DNA of 64,000 nucleotides from Faecalibacterium prausnitzii (GTDB taxonomy: Bacteria; Bacillota; Clostridia; Oscillospirales; Ruminococcaceae), in the NCBI RefSeq assembly GCF_019967995.1, contig NZ_CP065377.1:2232001-2296000 (forward strand). Direction: 5' to 3'. A program made the translations under genes and the position numbers. Shown in pieces: positions 1 to 7,968 of this stretch. The notes below the pieces were generated by a model that saw nothing but the letters and a program-made list of their open reading frames with translations, was not told the origin of the DNA and did no database searches. Within the stretch, counting starts at the first letter, position 1, and the number at the start of each line of letters is the position of its first letter.

Positions 1-1
1 G

Positions 2-16
2 ACTCCGAAGAAGTAA
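2..16 (+). CDS. possible 3' end of an upstream gene (partial)
   Basis: The first bases can be read as four codons (T-P-K-K) followed by TAA at 14-16, directly before a strong terminator. This is how the end of a gene would look, but too little is inside the window to identify it, and other frames are also open. Confidence 0.3.
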   Translation, partial: TPKK

Positions 17-20
17 GTAT

Positions 21-66
21 CCAGCCGGACGAGGGCTTGCAACCGCCTCGTCCGGCTGGTTTTTTA
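21..66 (+). terminator. intrinsic terminator
   Basis: A 14-bp perfect inverted repeat (arms 21-34 and 46-59) is followed by a T-run. It ends transcription entering from the left edge. Confidence 0.85.
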
Positions 67-123
67 TTTGTTCCTTCGCACATTTTCCGGGCAGAATGTT
101 CCGTTCCGGGTTGAATCCCGTCC

Positions 124-151
124 TTGCTTTTTCACCCCCCTATGTTATACT
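124..151 (+). promoter_or_regulatory. sigma-A type promoter for the small membrane protein
   Basis: TTGCTT at 124-129 and TATACT at 146-151 are separated by 16 bp. The gene starts at 178 behind a GGAGGT ribosome site. Confidence 0.6.
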
Positions 152-177
152 TGTGGAAAAAGATGGAGGTGTATCGT

Positions 178-495
178 ATGGATTCGTTCTTCTCGTCTTC
201 CACCCTGTTCAACATTGTGCTGGCCGTGATCTGGTTCATCTCCGGCATCCGGGATTTTCAGGGCAAGGACCCGCTCATCAAACTCCCCTTCAACCAGTAC
301 GTCCGCGACCCTGAGTACCGCGCGTTCTGGCAGAAAAAGAACGGCGTATTCTACATGCTCAATGCTCTCGCCTTTCTGATCCTGGCCTTCACACCTGTCA
401 CATCGCTGGTCTACCGCATCCTCTTCGGTGTTGCCATCGGGGGCGATCTTCTTTATCTCGTTGCCTATGAGAGTTGGAACCATAGCGCCGATTGA
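178..495 (+). CDS. small hypothetical membrane protein
   Basis: A 105-residue protein that I do not recognise. Three hydrophobic stretches (roughly residues 9-22, 57-72 and 78-95) suggest two or three membrane helices, with a charged loop (about residues 24-53) between the first two. An upstream in-frame ATG at 124 exists, but ATG 178 is preferred: GGAGGT lies at 165-170, and the promoter -10 at 146-151 places the transcription start downstream of 124. It is a single-gene unit between a terminator and the next promoter. No function is assigned. Confidence 0.7.
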   Translation: MDSFFSSSTLFNIVLAVIWFISGIRDFQGKDPLIKLPFNQYVRDPEYRAFWQKKNGVFYMLNALAFLILAFTPVTSLVYRILFGVAIGGDLLYLVAYESWNHSAD

Positions 496-529
496 ATCGT
501 TCTGCTCTGGTTCCATTCCAAAATTTTTC

Positions 530-558
530 TTGCTCCTTCTGCCGTTCTCTGCTACAAT
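530..558 (+). promoter_or_regulatory. promoter for the Dabb-domain gene
   Basis: TTGCTC (530-535), a 17-bp spacer and TACAAT (553-558), followed by AGGAGG at 571-576 and the ATG at 586. Confidence 0.65.
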
Positions 559-585
559 GGAGAAAAACGCAGGAGGATTTTTCTT

Positions 586-888
586 ATGGTCAAGCATGTG
601 ATTCTGTGGCAGCTCAAGGATGAGCTTTCCGACACCGAAAAAGCCGCCGTCAAGGCAGGCATCAAAGAGGGACTGGAAGGGCTGGCCGGTCAGATCCCCG
701 GTCTGGTGGACATCCGCGTCAACATCGACGCGCTCCCCTCTTCCAACGCCGATCTGATGCTGGACACCACCTTCGAGACCGCCGAGGCACTCAAGGGCTA
801 CTCCACCCATCCGGCCCATGTCGCCGTGGCTAACAGCAAAGTGCGGCCTTATTACAAGAACCGAGTTTGCCTGGATTACGAGGTCTAA
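586..888 (+). CDS. Dabb (stress-responsive A/B barrel) domain protein
   Basis: A 100-residue protein matching the ferredoxin-like Dabb fold family in length and pattern. It opens with MVKHVILWQLKDE, the typical 'H-x-V-x-[WF]-x-[LF]-K' first strand, and has the later 'T-F-E-[TS]-x-E-A-L-x-x-Y-x-x-H-P-A-H' helix near residues 64-80. Dabb proteins are small dimers; some act as stress proteins and some bind or modify small molecules, and nothing here tells which. It has its own promoter and an AGGAGG site. The gene has no obvious partner; the next gene starts 62 bp downstream. Confidence 0.85.
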   Translation: MVKHVILWQLKDELSDTEKAAVKAGIKEGLEGLAGQIPGLVDIRVNIDALPSSNADLMLDTTFETAEALKGYSTHPAHVAVANSKVRPYYKNRVCLDYEV

Positions 889-950
889 CATGCTTACACC
901 AGCTGCATCCTCCCGGAGATGCGGCCATAGCACGAAATGAGGATGGCATT

Positions 951-1913
951 ATGAATAAAGCACTTCGGAATGTTACAGCTCTTTTCCTTGCAATGCTCCT
1001 TTGTCTTTGTCCGCTTTCGGTTCAGGCCGCTGGTGTCACCGGCGATACGGTCCTGGCCAGCTACCGGACACTGATCGACGCTTACAACAACTTCGCCGAC
1101 CTGCACGAGTCCTATCTGGTCATGCTGGGTACACAGAATGTTTCAGATTCTGTCCGCGCCTACTACGACGGTGTTGACCTTGTGTTGGATAACCTCTACG
1201 CCACCGGCTCCGCAAAGGGGAATCTTGCCACGCTGGATGCCGGCACGCTGACCGAGATCAACAACATCCTCACCGAGGACATCGCTTTTATGAATGCGGC
1301 CAGCGCCACGGTACAGGCCCAGATGGGCAATGGTTACCCTGCCGGGAACTATACACCGGGAACGGTCTACGGCCCCAAGCTGAACCAGACTGAACTTGAT
1401 CAGGTGGCCGGTGTCGTCAGCCGCTTTGCTTCCAGCCTGCCGCTTTCTTCCATGAGCGACATTGATAAGGTCATGGCTGCGCGGGACTACCTCATCCAGT
1501 TCTGCTCCTATGCCCCCGACTGGTCGAAGAACCGTGCCAACACGGCGTGGGGTGCGCTGGTCTACCGGCAGGCGCAGTGTTCCGGCTATGCCCGCGCCAT
1601 GAAAGCTCTCTGCGACTCCATCGGAGTGGAATGCTGCTACGTTCATGCGGACGCGGCGGCTTCCAATCCAAGCCACCAGTGGAACACCGTAAAGATCGAC
1701 GGCCAGTGGTACATTCTGGATGTGCAGGGCGATGACTCTTCCGGCTTCGAGGCATTCTTCCTGCTGTCGGATAACAGTTATGCCGCATCCACCGGCCTGT
1801 CATGGGATCGTTCCGCCGTTCCCGCCTGCCCCGCCGACTATACCGGCACGCATTACCACTACGTTTTCTTCCAGCGCATGGATCAAAGCCTGTTCGCCGC
1901 GCGGATGATTTGA
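951..1913 (+). CDS. secreted transglutaminase-like protein
   Basis: A 320-residue protein with an N-terminal signal peptide (positively charged start, hydrophobic core about residues 8-24, cleavage likely after V-Q-A-A). The C-terminal half carries a transglutaminase-like core: Cys210 in Q-C-S-G-Y-A, His242 in S-H-Q-W-N and Asp257 in L-D-V-Q-G-D-D give a complete Cys-His-Asp triad. Proteins of this family in Firmicutes are extracellular or cell-wall associated and are mostly presumed peptidases or cross-linking enzymes; the substrate is unknown. ATG 951 is chosen over an earlier in-frame ATG (867) because it begins the signal peptide and follows a GAGG site, and because 867 would overlap the preceding gene. 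No membrane anchor or sorting motif is visible. Confidence 0.8.
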   Translation: MNKALRNVTALFLAMLLCLCPLSVQAAGVTGDTVLASYRTLIDAYNNFADLHESYLVMLGTQNVSDSVRAYYDGVDLVLDNLYATGSAKGNLATLDAGTLTEINNILTEDIAFMNAASATVQAQMGNGYPAGNYTPGTVYGPKLNQTELDQVAGVVSRFASSLPLSSMSDIDKVMAARDYLIQFCSYAPDWSKNRANTAWGALVYRQAQCSGYARAMKALCDSIGVECCYVHADAAASNPSHQWNTVKIDGQWYILDVQGDDSSGFEAFFLLSDNSYAASTGLSWDRSAVPACPADYTGTHYHYVFFQRMDQSLFAARMI

Positions 1914-1923
1914 GCGTTTCTCA

Positions 1924-1952
1924 TTGACAAACCCGCCTTTTTTGCGTATTAT
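1924..1952 (+). promoter_or_regulatory. promoter of the metG T-box leader
   Basis: TTGACA at 1924-1929 and TATTAT at 1947-1952 with a 17-bp spacer. An overlapping TATAAT at 1950-1955 would give a 20-bp spacer. Confidence 0.7.
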
Positions 1953-1957
1953 AATGT

Positions 1958-2259
1958 CAAAGGGGATTTTATGCCCCTTTGACACACACAAACTGGCTTT
2001 GACGAGAAGAGTATGCACAGCAGGCACCTGACAGAAAGCCCGAAGGATGGAAACGGGCAGGCAGCGCTGGGCAGAAGATGGCCTCCGAGCCGCGCAGGTG
2101 AAGATTGAGCCTGCGACGGGTGCGCCCGTTACTGCGCGTGGGCTGGTCAGGCACCAGCCCACAAGGCCCCGCTCGCAAGAGCGCGGCGAAGCAAGGTGGT
2201 ACCACGGAAGTTCAGCTCCCGTCCTTGTCCGGCATATCCGGCAGGGCGGGAGCTTTTTT
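1958..2259 (+). promoter_or_regulatory. T-box riboswitch (tRNA-Met) upstream of metG
   Basis: The leader contains the T-box core A-A-G-G-T-G-G-T-A-C-C-A-C-G-G (2193-2207), followed by an intrinsic terminator (arms 2214-2221 and 2247-2254, T-run 2254-2259). In stem I an AGAGTA element lies on the 5' side, and the candidate specifier triplet ATG (2078-2080) follows GAAG on the 3' side. The TGGT at 2197-2200 pairs with a tRNA ending ACCA, as expected for a tRNA with discriminator A such as tRNA-Met. Uncharged tRNA-Met should block the terminator and let metG be transcribed. Confidence 0.9.
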
Positions 2260-2296
2260 GTGACACAGCCACGATAGAAAGGAAGAGCATATCCCC

Positions 2297-4300
2297 ATGA
2301 GTGAGCACAAGACATTTTACATCACCACCCCCATCTACTACCCCAGCGATAAGCTGCACATCGGCCACAGCTACACCACCGTGGCCTGCGATGCGCTGGC
2401 GCGCTTCAAGCGGATGCAGGGCTATGACGTCATGTTCCTGACCGGCACCGACGAGCACGGCCAGAAGATCCAGGATAAGGCCGCAGATGCCGGCGTGACC
2501 CCCAAGGAGTACGTTGACAAGATCGTCGCCACCGTCAAAGACCTGTGGAAGCTGCTGGATGTCAGCTACGACCGCTTCATCCGCACCACCGACGACTACC
2601 ACATGGAGTCCTGCCAGAAGATCTTCACCAAACTGTATGAGCAGGGCGACATCTACAAGGGCGAGTACATCGGCCACTACTGCAAGCCCTGCGAGAGCTT
2701 CTGGACCGACAGTCAGCTCGTGGACGGCAAGTGCCCCGACTGCGGCCGTGAGGTCTACGATGCCCACGAGGAAGCCTATTTCTTCAAGACCAGCAAGTAT
2801 GCCGACCGCTTGCTGAAGCTCTACGAGGAGAACCCCCAGTTCATCCAGCCGGAGAGCCGCAAGAACGAGATGATCGCCTTCATCAAGCAGGGCCTGCAGG
2901 ATACCTGCGTCTCCCGCACCTCCGTCAAGTGGGGCATCCCTGTCCCCTTCGACCCCAAGCACACCATGTACGTCTGGGTCGATGCACTGAGCAACTATAT
3001 CTCCGCGCTGGGCTACGGCAACGAGACCTACCACGATTACGACAAGTTCTGGCCGGCTGACCTGCACATGGTCGGCAAGGAGATCTTGCGCTTCCACACC
3101 ATCCTGTGGCCCGCCATGCTGATGGCTCTGGATCTGCCGCTGCCCAAACGCGTCTTCGGCCACGGCTGGCTGCTGATGAACGGCGGCAAGATGTCCAAGT
3201 CGGTGGGCAATGTCGTGGACCCCGTCATCCTCTGCAACCGCTACGGCGTGGACGCCATCCGCTACTTCCTGCTGCGTGAAATCCCGTTCGGCAACGACGG
3301 CATGTTCACCAACGAGGCCCTCATCAACCGCATCAACAGCGACCTGGCCAACGACCTGGGCAACCTGCTCAGCCGCACCGTCGCCATGTGCGAAAAGTAT
3401 TTCGGCGGCACCGTCCGCAATGTGGCGGGCACCGAGGCCATCGATGTGGAGCTGGAAGGCCTGATCAACGGCCTGACCGCCAAAGTCACCGCCGACATGG
3501 ACAACCTGACCATCCCGCAGGCGCTGATGGAGATTTTCGCCGTCATCCAGCGCGCCAACAAATACATCGACGAGACTGCGCCCTGGGCATTGGCCAAGGA
3601 CGAGGCCAACAAGGAGCGCCTGGAGAGTGTGCTCTATCACCTGTGCGAGGCACTGCGCGTGACCGGCATCCTGCTGAACGCTTACCTGCCTTCCACTGCC
3701 CCCAAGATGATGGATCAGCTGGGTCTGGACGCTTCTGCGCTCGACCTGAGCAAGACCGTCTACGGCGCACAGGAGACCTACACCGTCCACAAGGGCGACG
3801 CGCTCTTCCCCCGCATCGACGTGGCCAAGGAGATCGCCCACCTAAAGGAAGAGGACGAGAAGCGCAAGGCCGCTGCCGAGGCTGCCAACAAGGCCAAAGC
3901 CGAGGCCGAAGCCGCCAAGAACGCCCCCGCTGCTGCGGAGGAGAGCGGCGTGGACTTCACCCACGAGCCGGAGATCGCATTCGATGACTTCTGCAAGGTG
4001 GAGTTGCGCGTGGCCGAGGTCCGCGCCTGCGAGAACCTGAAGGAGAGCAAGAAGCTGCTCCATCTGACCGTCTTTGACGGCGAGCGCGAGCGCTGCATCC
4101 TGTCCGGCATTGCCAAGTGGTTCAAGCCGGAAGACCTCATCGGCAAGAAGATCGGCATCGTGGCCAACCTGGCCCCCCGCCCGATGATGAAGAACAAGTA
4201 TGTCAGCGAGGGCATGATCTTTGCTGCCGACACCGCTGACGGCGGTTGCTCCATCGCCTTCTACGGCGAGGACACCCCCGTGGGTTCCCGCATCCACTAA
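2297..4300 (+). CDS. metG: methionine--tRNA ligase
   Basis: A 667-residue class I aminoacyl-tRNA synthetase that charges tRNA-Met. H-I-G-H is at residues 21-24 and K-M-S-K-S at 298-302. A zinc knuckle with two C-x2-C pairs (C-K-P-C and C-P-D-C) lies near residues 130-150. A Lys/Glu/Ala-rich linker (about 515-550) leads to a C-terminal EMAP/Trbp111-type tRNA-binding domain (about 557-667, beginning F-D-D-F-C-K-V-E-L-R-V-A). Length and order are those of the two-domain bacterial enzyme. ATG 2297 follows an AAAGGAAG site. It is controlled by the Met T-box leader just upstream and appears to head a unit with the DMT permease and tatD. The tatD neighbour is a common arrangement in Firmicutes. Confidence 0.97.
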   Translation: MSEHKTFYITTPIYYPSDKLHIGHSYTTVACDALARFKRMQGYDVMFLTGTDEHGQKIQDKAADAGVTPKEYVDKIVATVKDLWKLLDVSYDRFIRTTDDYHMESCQKIFTKLYEQGDIYKGEYIGHYCKPCESFWTDSQLVDGKCPDCGREVYDAHEEAYFFKTSKYADRLLKLYEENPQFIQPESRKNEMIAFIKQGLQDTCVSRTSVKWGIPVPFDPKHTMYVWVDALSNYISALGYGNETYHDYDKFWPADLHMVGKEILRFHTILWPAMLMALDLPLPKRVFGHGWLLMNGGKMSKSVGNVVDPVILCNRYGVDAIRYFLLREIPFGNDGMFTNEALINRINSDLANDLGNLLSRTVAMCEKYFGGTVRNVAGTEAIDVELEGLINGLTAKVTADMDNLTIPQALMEIFAVIQRANKYIDETAPWALAKDEANKERLESVLYHLCEALRVTGILLNAYLPSTAPKMMDQLGLDASALDLSKTVYGAQETYTVHKGDALFPRIDVAKEIAHLKEEDEKRKAAAEAANKAKAEAEAAKNAPAAAEESGVDFTHEPEIAFDDFCKVELRVAEVRACENLKESKKLLHLTVFDGERERCILSGIAKWFKPEDLIGKKIGIVANLAPRPMMKNKYVSEGMIFAADTADGGCSIAFYGEDTPVGSRIH

Positions 4301-4312
4301 GAAAGGAAGATC

Positions 4313-5272
4313 ATGTCTATCAATTCTGCTGTCCGCGCCACAAAGCTGGATAAGATCTTTGGCACGCCCGTGTGCGCTGTGCTGCTGGCGATCCTCTGCA
4401 ATGTCCTGTGGGGCTCGGCCTTTCCGTTCATAAAACTGGGCTACCGGCTGTTCTCCATCGACCCCGCTAACACGGCTTCCATCTTCTGCTTTGCGGGAGT
4501 GCGGTTCATGCTGGGCAGTGTGCTGGTGCTGCTGGGCAGCATCCTGCTGCAGGGACATGCGCCGCATTTCCCCCGGGGCAAGGTGGCAGCAGAGTGTTGT
4601 GCGTTGGGTCTGTGGCAGACCACCGCGCAGTATGCGTTCTACTACATCGCCGTGGCTATGCTCACCGGTGCCTTTGGCGGCATCCTGAACAGCACCCAGA
4701 GTTTTTTAGGCGTCATCTTTGCCCACTTTATTTACGGCAATGCGGACCGCATGACCCCCGCCAAGACCCTGGGCTGCGCCATCGGATTTGCAGGTGTGCT
4801 CATCGGCACCATCGGCAACCATGGCAGCGGCAGCGGCTGGGGCGTGTTCTGCATGATGGCAGCCACCGTCATCTTTACCCTGTCCGGCCCGTGGAACAAG
4901 TCGGTCACCAAAAAGGCTGATAGCTTTGCCGTCTGCTTTCTGAACCTGTTTGTGGGCGGTCTGGCGCTGTTTGTGCTGGGCACCGTTATGGGCGGTCGGC
5001 TGCATGTACAAAGTGCGCTGGCGGTGCTGGTCATGCTGTATCTTGCCTTCATCTGCGGCGCAGGCTATATCCTGTGGGCGCTGCTGATGAAAAACAACCC
5101 GGTCAGCCGCATCGCGATCTTTGGTTTCGTCAATCCGGTGGTCAATGTGCTGCTCAGTGCGGTGCTCAACGGCGAACCGCTGTTCCGCTGGCAGTATCTG
5201 GCGGCGCTGCTGTTCGTGTGCGTGGGCATCTGGCTGGTAAACAAGGCCCCTGCCCAGAAGGAGAAGCTATGA
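4313..5272 (+). CDS. EamA/DMT family permease
   Basis: A 319-residue integral membrane protein with about ten hydrophobic helices in two EamA-type halves (about 20-155 and 170-310). The first half has the typical N-x-x-W-G-S-[AS]-F-[PV]-x-x-K segment near residue 30, and the second ends with the R-x-x-x-F-G-F-x-x-P-V-x-[NS]-V-L-[LF]-[SG] segment. Members of the drug/metabolite transporter superfamily export or import small metabolites; the substrate cannot be read from the sequence. It starts 12 bp after metG behind AAGGAAG and overlaps tatD by 4 bp (ATGA), so it is probably cotranscribed with both. Whether it moves methionine or a relative is speculation from position alone. Confidence 0.85.
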   Translation: MSINSAVRATKLDKIFGTPVCAVLLAILCNVLWGSAFPFIKLGYRLFSIDPANTASIFCFAGVRFMLGSVLVLLGSILLQGHAPHFPRGKVAAECCALGLWQTTAQYAFYYIAVAMLTGAFGGILNSTQSFLGVIFAHFIYGNADRMTPAKTLGCAIGFAGVLIGTIGNHGSGSGWGVFCMMAATVIFTLSGPWNKSVTKKADSFAVCFLNLFVGGLALFVLGTVMGGRLHVQSALAVLVMLYLAFICGAGYILWALLMKNNPVSRIAIFGFVNPVVNVLLSAVLNGEPLFRWQYLAALLFVCVGIWLVNKAPAQKEKL

Positions 5273-6084
5273 CCGGCCCCATCTTTGACACCCACGCCCA
5301 TTACAGCGCCCATGCCTTCGATGCCGACCGCTTCGCCCTGCTGGACAGCCTGCCCGCAAAGGGCGTGGTCGGCGTCTGCGAGCAGGCCACCCACTCCGGG
5401 GATGCCCCCCGTGTGCTGGAGCTGGCCCACCGGTATCCGTGGGTCGTGGCCGCCATCGGCATCCATCCGGAAAGCCTGCTGGCCCCGGAGGACTGCGGCG
5501 CGGACGGCCCGGCCCCCACGGTGTCGGTCTACGGCGGCGACTGGGCCGCAGAGATGCGGGCGCTGGCCCCTTACTACGACGACCCGAAGGTGGTGGCCGT
5601 GGGCGAATGCGGGCTGGACTATCACTGGCCGGTGCCAAAGGACGCTCAGCTGGCCCTGTTTGAGGCCGAGATCCGGCTGGCGCTGGAGCTGGACAAGCCC
5701 ATCATCGTACACGATCGCAACGCCCACGCCGACGTCTACGCTCTGCTGAAACGCTACCAGCCCAAGGGCATCGTGCACTGCTATTCCGGCAGTGCCGACG
5801 ATGCGCTCTGGCTGGCAAAGCAGGGACTCTATTTCGGCTTCGGCGGGGCCTGCACCTTCAAGGGGGCCAAACGGGCTGCCAAAGCCATCGCGGCCCTGCC
5901 GCTGGAACAGCTCGTTCTGGAAACGGACTGCCCCTACATGGCCCCGGAGCCTGTGCGTGGCACCCGCTGCGACAGCTCGCTCATCCGCTATGTGGGCGAA
6001 TCCATCGCACAGGTCAAGGGAGTTTCCACTGAGGAAGTGTTCCGGCAGACCACTGAGAATGCAAGGCGGGTCTACCAGTTGTAA
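5269..6084 (+). CDS. tatD: TatD family metal-dependent hydrolase (DNase)
   Basis: A 271-residue TIM-barrel hydrolase. Metal ligands of the TatD family are all visible: the D-T-H-A-H start (residues 7-11), Glu in V-A-V-G-E-C-G-L-D-Y (about 105-114), His in I-I-V-H-D-R and I-V-H-C-Y-S-G-S, and Asp in L-E-T-D-C-P-Y. Family members are 3'-5' exonucleases or endonucleases on damaged DNA and are often encoded beside metG in Firmicutes, as here. The ATG overlaps the stop of the permease (ATGA at 5269-5272), so translational coupling is likely. Transcription may end within the hairpin-rich repeat at 6101-6193. Confidence 0.92.
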   Translation: MTGPIFDTHAHYSAHAFDADRFALLDSLPAKGVVGVCEQATHSGDAPRVLELAHRYPWVVAAIGIHPESLLAPEDCGADGPAPTVSVYGGDWAAEMRALAPYYDDPKVVAVGECGLDYHWPVPKDAQLALFEAEIRLALELDKPIIVHDRNAHADVYALLKRYQPKGIVHCYSGSADDALWLAKQGLYFGFGGACTFKGAKRAAKAIAALPLEQLVLETDCPYMAPEPVRGTRCDSSLIRYVGESIAQVKGVSTEEVFRQTTENARRVYQL

Positions 6085-6100
6085 AGTTTAACGTCGTATA

Positions 6101-6193
6101 ACCTCTCAGTCATTGCGAAGAGATGAAGTTTTCGCAATGCCAAGGCCTCTCCTACCAGGAGAGGTGTCACCGAAGGTGACGGAGAGGTTGCAC
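6101..6193. repeat. palindromic intergenic repeat element, copy 1
   Basis: A hairpin-rich element made of an outer inverted pair (acctctcagt ... ggagaggt), an inner GCCTCTCCTACCAGGAGAGG palindrome and a small GTCACC/GGTGAC stem. The same architecture and words recur at 8957-9089. It lies between genes and has no reading frame. Confidence 0.75.
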
Positions 6194-6284
6194 CCCATCA
6201 TTTCACCTGCAAAAGCTGAAGTTTACATCAGCTTCTGTATAGATCAACTTTGAAAATCCAAACTGTTATAAGGAGATATCACTT

Positions 6285-6518
6285 ATGAAAGCTCGTATTC
6301 CGCAGCACCGCGAATTTATCATCAACTTCCCCGACACCGTCGATCAGGCCAAGGCCAACGAGGGCTGGGCAAAGCTGCAGCAGATCGTCGAGGACTACAA
6401 GAAGGACCACAACGGTGCTTCCGTCTATGCACCCAGCTTCATCGAGGACTGCGAGCCTGCCGTCAAGAAGCTGCAGGAAGAGTATGGCTTCGAGTACACC
6501 GTTGAGTATGTGAAGTAA
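6285..6518 (+). CDS. small conserved-looking hypothetical protein
   Basis: A 77-residue soluble acidic/lysine-rich protein that I do not recognise. It has no membrane segment and no cysteine pair motif; predicted alternation is strand (F-I-I-N-F), helix (about 18-40), strand and a C-terminal F-E-Y-T-V-E-Y strand. Coding status is supported by a strong AAGGAG site (6270-6275) eight bases before ATG 6285, by codon use like that of the flanking genes, and by a 50-bp perfect terminator just after the stop. It stands alone between a repeat element and a convergent GNAT gene. Confidence 0.7.
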   Translation: MKARIPQHREFIINFPDTVDQAKANEGWAKLQQIVEDYKKDHNGASVYAPSFIEDCEPAVKKLQEEYGFEYTVEYVK

Positions 6519-6547
6519 GTTCTGAGTTTTCAGTATATTGCATTAAT

Positions 6548-6597
6548 AAAAAGAGCAGAGCGTTCCAGCCAGCTGGCTGGAACGCTCTGCTCTTTTT
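6548..6597. terminator. bidirectional terminator, 50-bp perfect palindrome
   Basis: Every base from 6548 to 6572 pairs with 6573-6597, giving A-run/stem/T-run on both strands. It separates the 77-residue gene from the convergent GNAT gene. Confidence 0.95.
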
Positions 6598-6602
6598 GTT
6601 GC

Positions 6603-7064
6603 TTATTTCAGTTCCATATTGATGGACTTTTCCGTAAAGCCGTAGTTCCGGTACATCTCATACGCCTTTTTATTTCTGGCGTTCACCTGCAGCTCGATGG
6701 TGTCACATCCCTTTTCCGCCTTGAGCTGCTTCACTTTTTCAAAGAACTGGTGGCCGATGCCTTTGCCCCTGTACGCTTCCTCCACCGCCATGGTACTGAC
6801 GAACAAAACATCCTTTGTTACCTGCGCCGGGCCTTCCACATGGCGCTTGAAGACTTCCAGAACACCAACAACGATGCCGTCCGTCTCGGCAATATACCAG
6901 CTGTCCCCTTTCAGGAGCTCAGCAAACAACCCTTTTGTAATCAACGGACTAGCCGGTTTGTAGACATCCGGCCGCCACTCGACATGCATCTGCTGCACCT
7001 GATCCATAATAGCAGAAAATCGGTCATAATCCTGCATTTGCGGGGTACGGATCGTTATTTTCAT
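6603..7064 (-). CDS. GNAT family N-acetyltransferase
   Basis: A 153-residue acetyltransferase of the Gcn5-related fold. The acetyl-CoA site is visible as V-E-E-A-Y-R-G-K-G-I-G-H-Q-F-F (motif A, Q/R-x-x-G-x-G/A) near residues 98-112, followed by the C-terminal N-A-R-N-K-K-A-Y-E-M-Y-x-x-Y-G-F motif typical of substrate-acylating GNATs. Residue 1 is placed at 7064 because the upstream AAGGAG spacing is right there; a longer frame reaches 7124 but would run through the trpZ terminator. The acceptor substrate is unknown. Confidence 0.88.
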   Translation of the reverse strand: MKITIRTPQMQDYDRFSAIMDQVQQMHVEWRPDVYKPASPLITKGLFAELLKGDSWYIAETDGIVVGVLEVFKRHVEGPAQVTKDVLFVSTMAVEEAYRGKGIGHQFFEKVKQLKAEKGCDTIELQVNARNKKAYEMYRNYGFTEKSINMELK

Positions 7065-7085
7065 CTCGTTTTCTCCTTGTTGTAT

Positions 7086-7126
7086 CAAAAACACCCTGTC
7101 TGACACGGTTTCGGGTCCAGACAAGG
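7086..7126 (-). terminator. terminator after trpZ
   Basis: On the minus strand a 9-bp stem (7118-7126 with 7094-7102) is followed by a T-rich tail. It ends the transporter operon just upstream of the GNAT start. Confidence 0.7.
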
Positions 7127-7142
7127 CATTTTGAGTTTCTTT

Positions 7143-7967
7143 TCAGTTGTTCGCTTCCACCTTGCTGAGCAGGATGCGGTCATTGTCGAGGGCCTTGCCC
7201 GCGTTTTCACGGAACTTTTCGAGCAGGTCGTCCACGGTCATCCGGCTGCGCTCCTCGCCCTTGACGTCGAAGACGACGCGGCCCGCATCCATCATCAGGG
7301 TGCGGTTGCCCAGTTCCAGTGCCTGGTGCATGTTGTGGGTGACCATCAGGCAGGTGATCTTCTTTTCCGCCACGATGCTCTGGGTCAGTTCCAGCACCTT
7401 TTCGGCGGTGGCGGGGTCCAGCGCGGCGGTGTGCTCATCGAGCAGGAGCAGTTTCGGGGTGACGAGGGTCGCCATCAGCAGCGTCAGCGCCTGACGCTGT
7501 CCGCCGGAGAGCAGGCCCACCGGCTGCTTCATCCGGTCTTCCAGCCCCATATCCAGCAGAGCCAGCTTTTCGCGGAACAGGGCCTTATCCTTCCGGGAGA
7601 TGCGGGAGAAGATGGCGTGGGGGGCCGTGCCAGCGCGGAGGTAGGCCAGCGCCAGATTCTCTTCGATGGTCATGTTCGGGGCGGTGCCCTTGAGCGGGTC
7701 CTGGAAGAGGTGTCCGATGACCCGGCTGCGCTCAAATTCCGGGGTGAAGGTGATGTCCTGCCCGCCCAGCGTGATGCTGCCCTCGTCGGCGATGAAGCCG
7801 CCCGTAATGGCGTTGAACAGGGTGGATTTGCCTGCACCGTTCGAGCCGACGATGGTGGCGAAGTCGCCTGCTTCCATCCGGAGGCTGACGCCGTTCAGGG
7901 CCACCTTTTCATTGACCGTGCCGGGGTTGAAGGTCTTGTGCAGGTCGTTCAGTTCCAGCATTTCCAT
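7143..7967 (-). CDS. trpZ: ABC transporter ATP-binding protein (TrpZ-like, COG1101)
   Basis: A 274-residue ABC ATPase: Walker A G-S-N-G-A-G-K-S-T near residue 39, signature L-S-G-G-Q, Walker B L-L-L-L-D-E-H and the switch His in M-V-T-H-N. It belongs with the permease and binding protein upstream to the COG2984/COG4120/COG1101 importer type, of which several are assigned to tryptophan or other aromatic amino acids. The start is the ATG one base after the permease TGA; the ribosome site GGAGGT lies inside the end of the permease gene, so the two are translationally coupled. Substrate assignment rests on the T-box leader of the operon. Confidence 0.85.
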   Translation of the reverse strand: MEMLELNDLHKTFNPGTVNEKVALNGVSLRMEAGDFATIVGSNGAGKSTLFNAITGGFIADEGSITLGGQDITFTPEFERSRVIGHLFQDPLKGTAPNMTIEENLALAYLRAGTAPHAIFSRISRKDKALFREKLALLDMGLEDRMKQPVGLLSGGQRQALTLLMATLVTPKLLLLDEHTAALDPATAEKVLELTQSIVAEKKITCLMVTHNMHQALELGNRTLMMDAGRVVFDVKGEERSRMTVDDLLEKFRENAGKALDNDRILLSKVEANN

Positions 7968-7968
7968 C

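Noticed and set aside
1143..1803. Minus-strand frames within the transglutaminase-like gene
   Set aside because: Arg/Pro/Gly-rich shadows without start sites; the plus-strand gene has a signal peptide and a complete catalytic triad.
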